From positions 620,001-684,000 of the forward strand of contig NZ_LMVL02000001.1 of the NCBI RefSeq assembly GCF_001541345.2: 64,000 bases of DNA, written 5' to 3'. A program made the translations under genes and the position numbers. Source of the stretch: Gillisella vitis. Its GTDB lineage: Bacteria > Pseudomonadota > Alphaproteobacteria > Rhizobiales > Rhizobiaceae. Below, one piece after another: positions 25,993-35,042 of this stretch. Position 1 is the first letter of the stretch, and each line of letters starts with the position of its first letter. Under the pieces are notes generated by a model. That model was not told the origin of the DNA and did no database searches. It saw only the letters and a list, made by a program, of their open reading frames with translations.

Positions 25993-27636
25993 ATGAACGC
26001 CGAGGAACTTGAGACCGAAGTCGAGGTCGTCATTGTCGGGGCGGGTCCAACCGGACTGACCCTGGCTAATCTTCTGGGCGGCATGGGTGTGTCGGTGGCG
26101 CTTGTCGAGCGCAACCTGACCACGGTTCAGGAGCCGCGTGCCGTGTCCATCGACGATGAATCGATGCGAACCATGCAGGCTATCGGGTTGGAGGACGCGG
26201 TAGAGAAAATCGTGATGCGCGGCTATGGCTCACGCTATCTCTCGCCGGCTGGCAAGCTGTTTGTGACCGTGGAGCCGACGTCGCGCGATTATGGTTTCGA
26301 CAAGCGCAATGCATTTCAGCAGCCGGAATTGGAAGCGCTTTTGCGCGAAGGGCTTGCCCGTTATCCCAATGTGATCCAGTTTTTCGGCTGGGATATGCAA
26401 ACCTTTTCCCAGAGTGCAGATTCCGTCAGCGTGGAAATCGCCCATGCGGCGAAAGGAAACCGCGCCATCCGGGCGCGCTATATGGTTGCCAGTGACGGAG
26501 GACGTTCCCCAACACGTGGAAAGCTTGGCGTCCATCTTGTCGGTTCCACCTTTGTGGAGCGTTGGCTGATTGTCGATCTGGTGCGGACGGAAAATCGTTT
26601 TCGTCATACGCAGGTCCATTGCGATCCTGCTCGCCCGTGCATATCGCTGCCCGGTCCGGACAATATCCGTCGCTACGAATTCATGCTGCATACCAATGAG
26701 GACGAGAAGGCGGCGACCGAGGAGGCCTTTGTCCGTGGCCTTCTGGAGCGTGTTGGACCTGACCGGGATTGTGAATTTCGCCGCGTTCGGGTCTATACAT
26801 TCCATGCCCGTCTGGCCGATCGCTGGCGGGACGGCAATATCTTTCTCGCCGGTGATGCCGCGCATTTGACGCCGCCTTTTGCCGGGCAGGGAATGAATAG
26901 CGGCCTGCGCGATGCGCATAATCTGGCCTGGAAACTGGCGGAAGCATTGCGTGGCGATATGCCGTCCGATTTCCTGGATAGCTACGAGATTGAGCGGCGG
27001 CCACATGCCTGGGAAATGATCGCACTGGCGCTGCGCATGGGGCAGGTGATGATGCCGGAAAATGGCATCAAGGCCCTTTTGACGAGGGCAGCTTTTCGTA
27101 TCCTTGGGCTCTATCCGCCCGTCCGTGATTATTTCGCCCAAATGCGCTACAAGCCAAAGCCACGCTTTCGCCAGGGACTTCTATGGCCCGACTCCAGGCC
27201 GGAGAAGGAGACCATGGTGGGACGGCTGGTGCCGCAGCCCGTGGTGGAAGACAGCCACCGGCACCGCGTATTGCTTGACCGCGTCTTGCCGGATGGACCT
27301 GTTGCTCTGGTCTTTGATGAATTCCCTGACCGTGCTTTGTCCGTTGATGTCATTAGGGCTCTGGAGGCGGCGGGTGCAACCGTGGTCGGCTTGACCCCGG
27401 AATGGATGAACCCCATTGACGGCACTTTCCCGGTTCACCGGGATGTCGGGCGGCTGTTCAGCTCCGGCCCGATGAAATCCTATCTTGGTCATGTGCTCTT
27501 GCTGCGCCGTGACCGATATATCGCGGCCGCCACGCCTGTCTCTGAAGCCCTCGATCTGGTGGAAAAGCTGGGGATGCTTGGTCCACGCCCGGTGACCCGT
27601 GCAGAGGTGAAGAACCCTTTAGCTGCGGCATCCTAG
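25993..27636 (+). CDS. FAD-dependent aromatic hydroxylase (MhpA-type)
   Basis: A 547-residue class A flavin monooxygenase. The dinucleotide fold is at VVIVGAGPTGLTLANLL, the second FAD motif is NIFLAGDAAHLTPPFAGQG with MNSGLRDAHNLAWKL, and the C-terminal thioredoxin-like extension (about 400-547) is as in 3-(3-hydroxyphenyl)propionate and resorcinol hydroxylases. The ATG at 25993 follows GAGGAGGGCCTG and is preferred to an upstream frame extension into the 175-bp gap. It would make the catechol-type substrate for the dioxygenase at 24078. Confidence 0.85.
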   Translation: MNAEELETEVEVVIVGAGPTGLTLANLLGGMGVSVALVERNLTTVQEPRAVSIDDESMRTMQAIGLEDAVEKIVMRGYGSRYLSPAGKLFVTVEPTSRDYGFDKRNAFQQPELEALLREGLARYPNVIQFFGWDMQTFSQSADSVSVEIAHAAKGNRAIRARYMVASDGGRSPTRGKLGVHLVGSTFVERWLIVDLVRTENRFRHTQVHCDPARPCISLPGPDNIRRYEFMLHTNEDEKAATEEAFVRGLLERVGPDRDCEFRRVRVYTFHARLADRWRDGNIFLAGDAAHLTPPFAGQGMNSGLRDAHNLAWKLAEALRGDMPSDFLDSYEIERRPHAWEMIALALRMGQVMMPENGIKALLTRAAFRILGLYPPVRDYFAQMRYKPKPRFRQGLLWPDSRPEKETMVGRLVPQPVVEDSHRHRVLLDRVLPDGPVALVFDEFPDRALSVDVIRALEAAGATVVGLTPEWMNPIDGTFPVHRDVGRLFSSGPMKSYLGHVLLLRRDRYIAAATPVSEALDLVEKLGMLGPRPVTRAEVKNPLAAAS

Positions 27637-28174
27637 AGTTTATTGGAAAGCCAAACGGTAAGATACTGCTGCATCATGCCTATTGTCTAAGGCCCTTTTG
27701 TTGAGGGGGCGATGGTTAGGGCATGGTGCTTTGTCTCAGATGTCCGCCAATTCAGTCAGTAAGAAAGTTGCTCTTCATATTTCCGCATTTAGTTATAAAA
27801 TATCATAAAATGATAATTGAAATTTTAAATACAAAATTCTATTCGATTTTATGATAATAAACTTGATAAAATGCAGGAATTGATAATAATCGTTCTTGTC
27901 GTTGCGGAGAAGCTGAGACATCGGGGAATGTCGTCAGATAGGCAAGAAGAGGTCCGTGGCGACACGTAAAGACTAGGCCCAAATCTGCAAGACATGCCGT
28001 GCCGTTATCGGCGCATGGCCAGCGATCCAGCATCATCAGTTCACTGAACAATTTTGCCTTCGATCGGGTCTGTTTTACGGATTTGTCGGCAGCGTCGTGC
28101 TTTTTGCGCTGTCCCTTTTCGAGGGGTAGTCAAAGGGGGGAGGCACAATTGACGATCATTGGTGGAGGAGCGCT
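27637..28174. other. AT-rich intergenic region with a palindrome
   Basis: A 538-bp gap between the hydroxylase and the LIV-type importer. It holds a perfect palindrome TATCAT-AAA-ATGATA at 27801-27815 inside a very AT-rich block (about 27780-27895). A 70-codon frame on the minus strand (27839-28051) has no convincing start or family resemblance and is not called. The promoter of the importer operon is expected here. Confidence 0.5.
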
Positions 28175-29395
28175 ATGATGACCGAACTGAAGTTTACACG
28201 CCGAGGTGCCCTTGGGTTGCTTGCTGCTGCGCCATTGGCCGGTTGGGCCGGGCAGGGACGAGCCGCCACCCAGCCGATCAAGATCGGGCTGGTCTTGACC
28301 ATGTCCGGTCCGTTCGCATCGAGCGGGCAAATCATGGCCAATGCGGCGAAACTCTATCTGGAGACCGAGGGCAAGGCCGTGCTGGGAGATATTCCGGTCG
28401 AGCTCGTCATCCGCGACGACGGCGGTGCCAATCCGGATGTGGCCAAACGGCTGGTGCAGGAACTGGTGACGCGTGACAAGGTGCAATATCTTGGCGGCTT
28501 CCAGTGGACGCCCAATGCCAATGCTGTCGCTCCATTGTTGATGAAGGCCAAGATGCCCTGCGTCTTGTTCAATGCGGCGGGCGCCAATACCACGCAGCTT
28601 GCTCCCTGGTATGCGCGCACGGCCTTTACCCATTGGCAGGTGAACCAGCCGTTGGGTGAATGGGCGGCGGCCTCGCGCGGTTTCAAGCGAGCCTACCTGC
28701 TGACCACGGATTTTGCACCTGGCCACGATGCAGAGGAAGCGTTCACGAAAGGCTTCACGTCCAAGGGTGGAGCCATTGTCGCTTCTGTGAAAATGCCGAT
28801 CCAAAGCACAAATTTCGTCCCCTTTCTGCTCGCAGCCAAGCAGGAGAAGCCGGATGTGGTCTTTGCATTCCATCCCGGCGGTGTGCAGGCCTCCGCGTTC
28901 ATGCGGGCCTATCAGGAAGCCGATCTGCGCGGCGCGGGCATCCAGTTGATTGGTCCGGGAGACCTGACAAGCGACGAGGAATTGCCGAATATCGGCAATG
29001 CTGCGCTGGGCGTCATCACCGCTGGCCAATATAGTATGGCGGGTGATCGCCCGGCCAACACCGCTTTTGTCGAGGCCTGGAAGAAGGCCTATACGTTCCT
29101 GCCCGTCCGGCCCAATTATATGGCCGTCGGCGCCTATGATGGCATGCATCTGATCTGCTCAGCCATTGCCGCTACCAAGGGTGCGGTGGATGCGGCGGGT
29201 GCCATGGCCGCGATGAAAACCTTCAAGGCGGAGCAGAGCCCGCGTGGGCCAATTTCGATCGACCCCGAGACGCGCGACATTGTGCAGAATATCTACATCC
29301 GTGAGGTGCGCGAGAAGAACGGCGAGCTTGCCAATGTGGAACTCGAAACCATTCCTGCCGTCAAAGACCCTTGGAAGGTTGAGCATCCTCTCTGA
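28175..29395 (+). CDS. Branched-chain-amino-acid-type (LIV) ABC transporter binding protein
   Basis: A 406-residue periplasmic binding protein of the LivK/Peripla_BP_6 family. The N-terminus has a twin-arginine-like signal (FTRRGALGLLAAAPLAGWAG), and the mature protein starts IKIGLVLTMSGPFASSGQ. GGAGGAGCGCT precedes the ATG. LIV-type binding proteins in catabolic clusters often take up aromatic acids. Its position after the ring-hydroxylation/cleavage genes suggests an aromatic ligand rather than leucine. It lies 172 bp before the permease gene. Confidence 0.85.
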   Translation: MMTELKFTRRGALGLLAAAPLAGWAGQGRAATQPIKIGLVLTMSGPFASSGQIMANAAKLYLETEGKAVLGDIPVELVIRDDGGANPDVAKRLVQELVTRDKVQYLGGFQWTPNANAVAPLLMKAKMPCVLFNAAGANTTQLAPWYARTAFTHWQVNQPLGEWAAASRGFKRAYLLTTDFAPGHDAEEAFTKGFTSKGGAIVASVKMPIQSTNFVPFLLAAKQEKPDVVFAFHPGGVQASAFMRAYQEADLRGAGIQLIGPGDLTSDEELPNIGNAALGVITAGQYSMAGDRPANTAFVEAWKKAYTFLPVRPNYMAVGAYDGMHLICSAIAATKGAVDAAGAMAAMKTFKAEQSPRGPISIDPETRDIVQNIYIREVREKNGELANVELETIPAVKDPWKVEHPL

Positions 29396-29423
29396 TCTCC
29401 GGTCGCTCAGAACGTGCGGCTAG

Positions 29424-29468
29424 CGTTTGTCTGGGGAAGTGGAACTCGTTTTCCTGAAACGACAAACG
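29424..29468. repeat. Hairpin-forming intergenic repeat, rhizobial type
   Basis: Arms CGTTTGTC and GACAAACG enclose GGGAAGTGGAACTCGTTTTCC, which resembles the AGGAAAAGTGGAAACCGGTTTTCC-type core of the element at 58564. It lies between the binding protein and permease genes and may stabilise the upstream mRNA. Confidence 0.5.
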
Positions 29469-29566
29469 AAAACAATGGAAGCGAGAGTCTGTCTGGTTCG
29501 ATCTGACCTGACGGACTCATCGGAGTCATCCCGCAATATTGCCGGATGACAGGGAGGAGGCTTGTC

Positions 29567-30424
29567 ATGACACTGGTGGAAGTTGCGTTCCAGTCGCTTG
29601 CCTATGCAAGCGTGCTTTACCTCATATCCGTCGGCCTGTCGGTGACCCTCGGACTGATGGGTTTCGTCAATCTGGCGCACGGCGTTTTCGCCATGGCCGG
29701 TGGCTATATAGCGGCTACCGCGATCAGCGTCTGGGGCCTGCCCTGGCCGCTCGTGTTGCTCTGTGCTCCCCTTGCCGTCGCACTCCTGGCGGCGGTCGCG
29801 GAAAAGCTGCTCTATGCCCGGCTTTATGGTCGGTCTGAGCTTGATCAGGTTCTCTTCTGCATCGGATTGATCTTCATCGTCGGTGCGCTGGCGCGGTTGT
29901 TTTTCGGGCCGCTCATGCGCCCGGTCGTCATTCCCGCGTTTCTGGCCCAAAATCTGACGGTGGGGCCTTTCTCATTCTATCTCTACAAGCTGGTCGTGAT
30001 CGGTATCGGTATCCTGACTGTTGCTTTCATCCTGTTTGTGCTTGAGCGCAGCCGGATCGGCGCCATCATCAGGGCCTCCGTCGAAAACCGGGGCATGGCG
30101 GAATCGATCGGCATTCGCACGAAACATGTGTTCATGGCGACCTTCGCCTTTGGGGGGGCACTCGCGGCCCTGGGCGGCATGCTGGGGGCTGATGTCTTCG
30201 GGCTCAATCCGTCCTATGCCTTCGATATTCTCGTCTATGTTCAGATCGTCGTCGCTGTGGCGGGGCTTGGCACGTTGCGAGGTTCTTTCGTCGCAGCACT
30301 TCTGGTCGGCACGGTCCAAACCGTTTCGGCCTATTATGTGCCGGCTTTTGGCACCGTCATGCTGTTTCTCCTCGTCTTCATCCTGCTGCTGGTCAGGCCG
30401 CGCGGGCTGTTTGGAAGGGTATGA
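29567..30424 (+). CDS. LIV-type ABC transporter permease (LivH-like)
   Basis: A 285-residue membrane protein with about eight hydrophobic segments and the family motif VTLGLMGFVNLAHGVFAMAGGY near the N-terminus. The later GIRTKHVFMATFAFGGALAALGG corresponds to the cytoplasmic loop that meets the ATPase. The ATG at 29567 follows AGGGAGGAGG. The next permease gene starts 9 bp after its stop. Confidence 0.88.
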   Translation: MTLVEVAFQSLAYASVLYLISVGLSVTLGLMGFVNLAHGVFAMAGGYIAATAISVWGLPWPLVLLCAPLAVALLAAVAEKLLYARLYGRSELDQVLFCIGLIFIVGALARLFFGPLMRPVVIPAFLAQNLTVGPFSFYLYKLVVIGIGILTVAFILFVLERSRIGAIIRASVENRGMAESIGIRTKHVFMATFAFGGALAALGGMLGADVFGLNPSYAFDILVYVQIVVAVAGLGTLRGSFVAALLVGTVQTVSAYYVPAFGTVMLFLLVFILLLVRPRGLFGRV

Positions 30425-30433
30425 AGATTGAAA

Positions 30434-31432
30434 ATGTCAGATCGCTCCACTCTTGTCTCTCCACCGTCCACGTTTACCGGCTTCTTGCGCCGCAAGCATG
30501 GATTTAACCCGGCTGATGGCCTGATCGTCCTTGCATTGGCGCTGGTGCCACTGCTCGGCGATGATTATTACGCGCTCGGCGCCCAAGTCCTCGTGACGGT
30601 TATCTTCGCCTTGTCCCTCGATCTTCTAGTCGGCTACGCCGGGATCGTCACGCTGGGCCACGCCGCCTTTTTCGGGGTTGGCGCCTATGCAACCGGCATT
30701 GCCTCAAAATACGGCTGGGGCGAGCCATTGAGCGGCCTGTTGATCGGTGCCATGGCAGCCGGGCTGGTGGGCGCGGTGGTTGGAGCCATTGTTTTACGCA
30801 CGGCACGCTTCACCTTGCTGATGCTGACGCTTTGTACGGTGTTTCTGTTTGGCGAGATCGCCAACAAGGCGACCTGGCTGACCGGAGGCGTCGATGGCTT
30901 GGTGGGCATGGAGACCTGGCCGGTTTTGGGCCTTTATGAATTCGATCTACTCGGTCAGGTCGGTTATTGGTTCTCGGCCCTGGTCTTTCTGCTTGTCTGG
31001 CTTGGGGTGCGCCGATTGGTGCATTCGCCTTTTGGACAATCGATCATGGCGATCCGCGACAATCCCGGTCGTGCCGCTGCCATCGGCATCGCGGTCCGGC
31101 CACGCACATTGCTGATTTTCGTCATTTCCTGCTGGCTGGCCGGGCTCGCTGGTGCCCTGCAAGCCGAGGTCAATCAATTCGTTGGCCTGAAGGATATGAG
31201 TTTCGAGCTTTCGGCAACTATCCTTGTGATGTTGGCGCTTGGTGGCTCAGGGCGGCTTTACGGCGCGATTATTGGACCTGCTGTCTATCTCATCGCCCAG
31301 GACATCTTGTCGAAAGACAATCCTGTAATGTGGCAGCTCTGGCTGGGGATCATCCTCGTGGTGCTCGTTCTTTTCGCACCAGGGGGCATTACGCGGATTT
31401 TGGCTCAACTGCGCGGAAGGATCGGTCGATGA
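30434..31432 (+). CDS. LIV-type ABC transporter permease (LivM-like)
   Basis: A 332-residue permease. The first 40 residues form a polar tail, followed by hydrophobic segments and the motif LDLLVGYAGIVTLGHAAFFGVGAYA, typical of LivM; the coupling loop is RDNPGRAAAIGI. ATG 30434 is preferred to a TTG two codons earlier. It overlaps the ATPase gene by 4 bp. Confidence 0.88.
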   Translation: MSDRSTLVSPPSTFTGFLRRKHGFNPADGLIVLALALVPLLGDDYYALGAQVLVTVIFALSLDLLVGYAGIVTLGHAAFFGVGAYATGIASKYGWGEPLSGLLIGAMAAGLVGAVVGAIVLRTARFTLLMLTLCTVFLFGEIANKATWLTGGVDGLVGMETWPVLGLYEFDLLGQVGYWFSALVFLLVWLGVRRLVHSPFGQSIMAIRDNPGRAAAIGIAVRPRTLLIFVISCWLAGLAGALQAEVNQFVGLKDMSFELSATILVMLALGGSGRLYGAIIGPAVYLIAQDILSKDNPVMWQLWLGIILVVLVLFAPGGITRILAQLRGRIGR

Positions 31433-32172
31433 GCGCTTTGCAGCTTGAAAACCTTACCTTGCAATTCGGTGGACTGGTGGTCACCAACAATGTGTCGCTC
31501 GTGCTTGAGAAGGGCGCACGCCACGCATTGATCGGGCCAAACGGTGCTGGCAAGACGACGCTGATTAATCTCATTACTGGCAGGCTGAGCCCACGAAAGG
31601 GAAGGATATTTCTCGACGGTATCGACCTTACGGGCATGGCGCAGCACAAGCGTGTCGAGCTAGGGCTGGTTCGCAACTTCCAGGTCACCAATCTCTTTAC
31701 CTCCTTCACAGCCCTCGAAAATATCGCGCTTGCAATTGGCGAACGTGAAGGCTTTGGGTTTTCGATGGCAGGGCATCATGGCTTCCCGGCAAAAGTGGTC
31801 GCGGAAGCAGAAGAGATCGCCAGCCGTATGCGCCTTGCCAATGTCCCGCATGTTCCAGTGCGCGATCTGGCCTATGGCCAGCAACGCCTCGTGGAACTGG
31901 CTGTCGCCATGGCCCTGCGCCCGAAAGTGCTGTTGCTGGATGAGCCCGCCGCTGGACTGCCTGCGGCGGATCATGAGGTGATCCTCACTATTCTCGATGA
32001 ATTGCCAGCCGATGTTGCCGTCTTGCTGATCGAGCACGATATGCCGCTGGTTTTCCGCTTCGCCCGGGACATCACGGTTTTGGCCGAGGGAACGATCATC
32101 GCGCGTGGCACGCCAGAGGAAATTCGCCATGACGCCAATGTCCGTGCTGCTTATCTGGGGAACCGTTCATGA
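31429..32172 (+). CDS. LIV-type ABC transporter ATPase (LivG-like)
   Basis: A 247-residue ABC ATPase with Walker A GPNGAGKTT, signature LAYGQQRLVELAVA (the LivG-type variant of LSGGQ), Walker B VLLLDEPAAGL and the switch histidine in LIEHDM. It overlaps LivM-like and LivF-like genes by 4 bp each, so the three are translationally coupled. A much longer frame open upstream lies inside the permease gene and is not coding. Confidence 0.9.
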   Translation: MSALQLENLTLQFGGLVVTNNVSLVLEKGARHALIGPNGAGKTTLINLITGRLSPRKGRIFLDGIDLTGMAQHKRVELGLVRNFQVTNLFTSFTALENIALAIGEREGFGFSMAGHHGFPAKVVAEAEEIASRMRLANVPHVPVRDLAYGQQRLVELAVAMALRPKVLLLDEPAAGLPAADHEVILTILDELPADVAVLLIEHDMPLVFRFARDITVLAEGTIIARGTPEEIRHDANVRAAYLGNRS

Positions 32173-32876
32173 CCGCAGACCTGCTCGAAATCAGAAATGT
32201 CGTCAGCGGTTACGGCCCGACCCGTATCATCAATGGCATTGACCTGACCCTCCCCATGGGAGGCGGGCTGGCGCTGCTTGGGCGCAATGGCGCGGGTAAA
32301 ACCACACTGCTCTGCACCATTGCCGGACGCTTGGCGCTCAAGGAAGGCAGCATTCGCTTTAACTCTGCGGAAATCGGCGGGCTTTCTCCCAGCCAACGCT
32401 GCCGGCTTGGCATAGGCTTCGTGCCGCAGGAGCGGCAGATCTTTGCCACCTTGAGCGTCGAGGAAAACCTGCGCATTGCCGATCTTCGCCGGGGATGGAC
32501 GATAGAGCGGGTCTACGAGCTCTTTCCCCGTCTTGCAGAGCGCCGGAAAAACGGTGGCAACCAGCTTTCCGGTGGAGAGCAGCAGATGCTGGCAATAAGC
32601 CGTGCGCTGATGAGCCAGCCGACGTGCCTCCTGCTTGATGAGCCCTTCGAGGGCCTGGCACCTGTTATCGTCGATATGCTGCTTGAAGCGCTGATCAAGC
32701 TTCGCAAAGAAAGCGAAATGTCGATGATCATCGTTGAGCAACATGCGAAACTGGCGCTTGAAATCGCCGAACAGGGCATGGTTATCGAACGCGGCCAGGT
32801 CCGCGTCAGCGGTTCGCGTGAAAGCTTGCTCCAGGATTGGACCGAGATTGAGGATATGCTGGCCGTGACGCATTAA
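32169..32876 (+). CDS. LIV-type ABC transporter ATPase (LivF-like)
   Basis: A 235-residue ABC ATPase with Walker A GRNGAGKTT, the LivF-type segment GIGFVPQERQIFATLSVEENL, signature LSGGEQQMLAISRAL, Walker B LLLDEPFEGLAP and the switch histidine in VEQHA. It is the last gene of the importer operon and is followed by two hairpins separating it from the convergent quiC-like gene. Confidence 0.9.
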   Translation: MTADLLEIRNVVSGYGPTRIINGIDLTLPMGGGLALLGRNGAGKTTLLCTIAGRLALKEGSIRFNSAEIGGLSPSQRCRLGIGFVPQERQIFATLSVEENLRIADLRRGWTIERVYELFPRLAERRKNGGNQLSGGEQQMLAISRALMSQPTCLLLDEPFEGLAPVIVDMLLEALIKLRKESEMSMIIVEQHAKLALEIAEQGMVIERGQVRVSGSRESLLQDWTEIEDMLAVTH

Positions 32877-32887
32877 AGTTTGCGTAA

Positions 32888-32911
32888 GGAAAAATCGAAA
32901 CTGATTTTTCC
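32888..32911. terminator. Terminator hairpin after livF-like gene
   Basis: GGAAAAATC and GATTTTTCC form a perfect nine-pair stem with a six-base loop, 11 bp after the stop codon. The sequence after it is A-rich, not T-rich, on the plus strand. Confidence 0.5.
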
Positions 32912-32941
32912 AAAAAGATAAATAAAAACAATAGTAAAGAC

Positions 32942-32974
32942 GATCTGCCCGATTCGGATTGAGCCGGACAGATC
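32942..32974. terminator. Second hairpin between convergent genes
   Basis: GATCTGCCCG and CGGACAGATC pair over ten positions with one mismatch around 13 bases. It lies 23 bp from the quiC-like stop and probably ends transcription from that side. Confidence 0.5.
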
Positions 32975-32997
32975 ATCTGTGAGGACGGCAGTCATTT

Positions 32998-34968
32998 TTA
33001 CCTCGGAACGCCATCCGGGCGCAGTTGCCGTCTTTGTGCTGCTATACGGAACGGGGCGTTCATCGCACCATAACCACCATAGGCGCCGCGCCTTTCGACG
33101 ATTTCGAAGAAAAAGCCCTCACCGAAGGTGCGGCTGTAGATCTGGAAATACTCGCCATTGTCGTCGCGGTCGTAAAGGATGCTGGCCGAACGCAGCGCAT
33201 CGGCAAAGTCCGGTTCCAGACCGAAGCGGGCTTCCAGATCGTCGTAATAATTGCGCGAGATGGTCAGCGCCTGGAAACCGCAGGCTGAAAGCGCCTGCGC
33301 GGTGGCGAAGATATCTTCGGTTGCGAGGGCGATATGCTGGATGCTGGTGCCGAAGCCTTCTTCGAGAAATTTTCCGGCGACGGTTTTCCGGTTATCGGCG
33401 CCGTTCAGCGTCACCCTGAAACGAGGATCTGGTTTGCTTTCGATCGCTTGGCTGCGCACCAGACCGCCTGGATCGACCACATCGACCATGGGCGTGCGCC
33501 GTGTGGCGAAAATCGAGCCGTAGAACAGCAGGCATGTCAACATCTCGTCATAGCGGGTTGTCTGGGCAAGATGGTCGATACGGGTCAGGCGGGTGTTGGC
33601 CGGAGCCGGATCGGCGTCCAGGTCTTTGAATTCCTGTTTCCAGATGCCGGATAGGGCAGGCGTGTCATCAAGGAAATAAATGACGCCATTGCTCACGCCT
33701 TGAATGGCGGGCACGGGCACTTCGCCCGGTTTGCGCGGTTCGGAGAAGCTCGTTGCCCCCAGCGCCGTGGCGCGCTTCAAGGCGTCCTCGGCGTGCTCCA
33801 CCTTCATGCCGAAGGCGTAGGCACTGGTTCCATGGATTGCGTAGGATGCGCCGGCAAAACTGTTGTTTGTCGTATCGGTATTGATGAGGATGCGGATGTC
33901 GCCCAGAGTGTAAAGGTCAAGATCCCTGTTGCGATGGGTCGCGGTTTTCGAAAAGCCAAGCGTCGCTAAAAATGCCGCCAGATCATGCTTTTCCTCGACC
34001 GATGTCGCAAATTCCACGAATTCGACGCCCTGGGTTTCGACAGGGGCTGGCATGGCCGGGGCGCTGAGCCGGATATCGGGTTCGAGGCGTTGGACTTGGT
34101 CCATGAGGTAGACCAGCGAGCGGTGTCCGTCCTCGGCAATGGCTCGCGGTGAGCCTCCCCGGAACTGGTCGTTGAAAATCTCCAGGGATAGCGGCCCGGT
34201 ATAGCCTGTGGCTGCCACAGCGCGCATGAAATCGACCACCGGAAGGTCGCCTTCGCAGGGCATGTTGCGGAAATGGCGGCTCCAGTAGAGCAGATCCATG
34301 TCAAACAGCGGCGCATCGGCGAGTTGGACGATGAAGATCTTGTCGCCGGGAATAGAGCGGATCGAGTTCGGATCGATCTTGCGCGACAGGGTGTGAAAAC
34401 TATCAAGAATCAGGCCGACATTGGCATGGTTTGCCCGGCGCACCACTTCCCAGGCATCCCTGTGGTCGTTGACGTGACGACCCCAGGCGAGCGCCTCGTA
34501 GCCGACGCGGACGCCGTGCTTTGCCGCGCGTTCGCCCAGTTCCTGGAAGTCAGCGGCGGCCCGGTCGATGCCGCCCAGCGAAATCGGAGAGACGTTCGAG
34601 CAGATCAGCATCAGGTCGGTGCCAAGCTCGTCCATGATCTCGAATTTGCGCTCGGCCCGCTCAAAAGCGCGGGCGCGGTGCAGTTCCGGCATGCCTTCGA
34701 AATCGCGGAAGGGCTGGAACAGGGTAATGTCGAGACCGTGGTCGGCGACCATTTTCGCCACATCCCGGGGGGAGGCGTCATAGGTCAGGAAATCGTTTTC
34801 GAAAATCTCGACGCCGCTGAAGCCAGCCTTGGCAATGGCTGCCAGCTTTTCCGGAAATTCCCCACTGATCGATACGGTTGCAATCGATGTCCGCATGGTT
34901 ACTGTCCCGGGGCTTGAATGGGTGCTGGCATGGGTGCTCGTCCGGTCGCTTTTGTCTGGGCTTGCCAT
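32998..34968 (-). CDS. quiC: 3-dehydroshikimate dehydratase, QuiC type, fused to an HPPD-like domain
   Basis: A 656-residue two-domain protein. Residues about 25-305 are a TIM-barrel sugar-isomerase-like dehydratase (FSGVEIFENDF, YEALAWGRHVNDHRD, ILDSFHTLSR, GPLSLEIFNDQ, giving the expected Glu, Asp/His and Glu metal ligands). Residues about 320-645 resemble 4-hydroxyphenylpyruvate dioxygenase, with candidate ligands in TRIDHLAQTT, IQHIALAT and FFFEIVERRG. This is the fused QuiC architecture that converts 3-dehydroshikimate to protocatechuate. The start at 34968 has AAGGAAGC upstream; an internal ATG at 34896 would drop a Ser/Thr-rich 24-residue tail and is possible. It is divergent from the TetR gene. 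Confidence 0.88.
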   Translation of the reverse strand: MASPDKSDRTSTHASTHSSPGTVTMRTSIATVSISGEFPEKLAAIAKAGFSGVEIFENDFLTYDASPRDVAKMVADHGLDITLFQPFRDFEGMPELHRARAFERAERKFEIMDELGTDLMLICSNVSPISLGGIDRAAADFQELGERAAKHGVRVGYEALAWGRHVNDHRDAWEVVRRANHANVGLILDSFHTLSRKIDPNSIRSIPGDKIFIVQLADAPLFDMDLLYWSRHFRNMPCEGDLPVVDFMRAVAATGYTGPLSLEIFNDQFRGGSPRAIAEDGHRSLVYLMDQVQRLEPDIRLSAPAMPAPVETQGVEFVEFATSVEEKHDLAAFLATLGFSKTATHRNRDLDLYTLGDIRILINTDTTNNSFAGASYAIHGTSAYAFGMKVEHAEDALKRATALGATSFSEPRKPGEVPVPAIQGVSNGVIYFLDDTPALSGIWKQEFKDLDADPAPANTRLTRIDHLAQTTRYDEMLTCLLFYGSIFATRRTPMVDVVDPGGLVRSQAIESKPDPRFRVTLNGADNRKTVAGKFLEEGFGTSIQHIALATEDIFATAQALSACGFQALTISRNYYDDLEARFGLEPDFADALRSASILYDRDDNGEYFQIYSRTFGEGFFFEIVERRGAYGGYGAMNAPFRIAAQRRQLRPDGVPR

Positions 34969-34990
34969 ATTGCTTCCTTTCCGGCTTTAT

Positions 34991-35012
34991 GTACTGCTTG
35001 GTTAAGAAGTAG
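34991..35012. promoter_or_regulatory. Candidate TetR operator between quiC and the TetR gene
   Basis: This 22-bp stretch shares 15 positions with 40309-40330, in the pattern GTAC-N3-TT-N-GTT-N-A-N-AA-N-TAG. It also has imperfect dyad symmetry (TACT-GC-TT / AA-GA-AGTA). It sits in the 74-bp gap between the two divergent genes, where a TetR autorepressor would bind. Confidence 0.55.
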
Positions 35013-35042
35013 AGCCTGGCGTTGCGGCCTGGCGGCGGATGG

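Noticed and set aside
27839..28051. Possible 70-codon gene on the minus strand in the AT-rich gap
   Set aside because: No start signal or family resemblance; it may be a remnant but cannot be supported.
28130..29149. Open frame of 339 codons opposite the LIV-type binding protein
   Set aside because: It is complementary to a clear binding-protein gene with signal peptide and ribosome-binding site.
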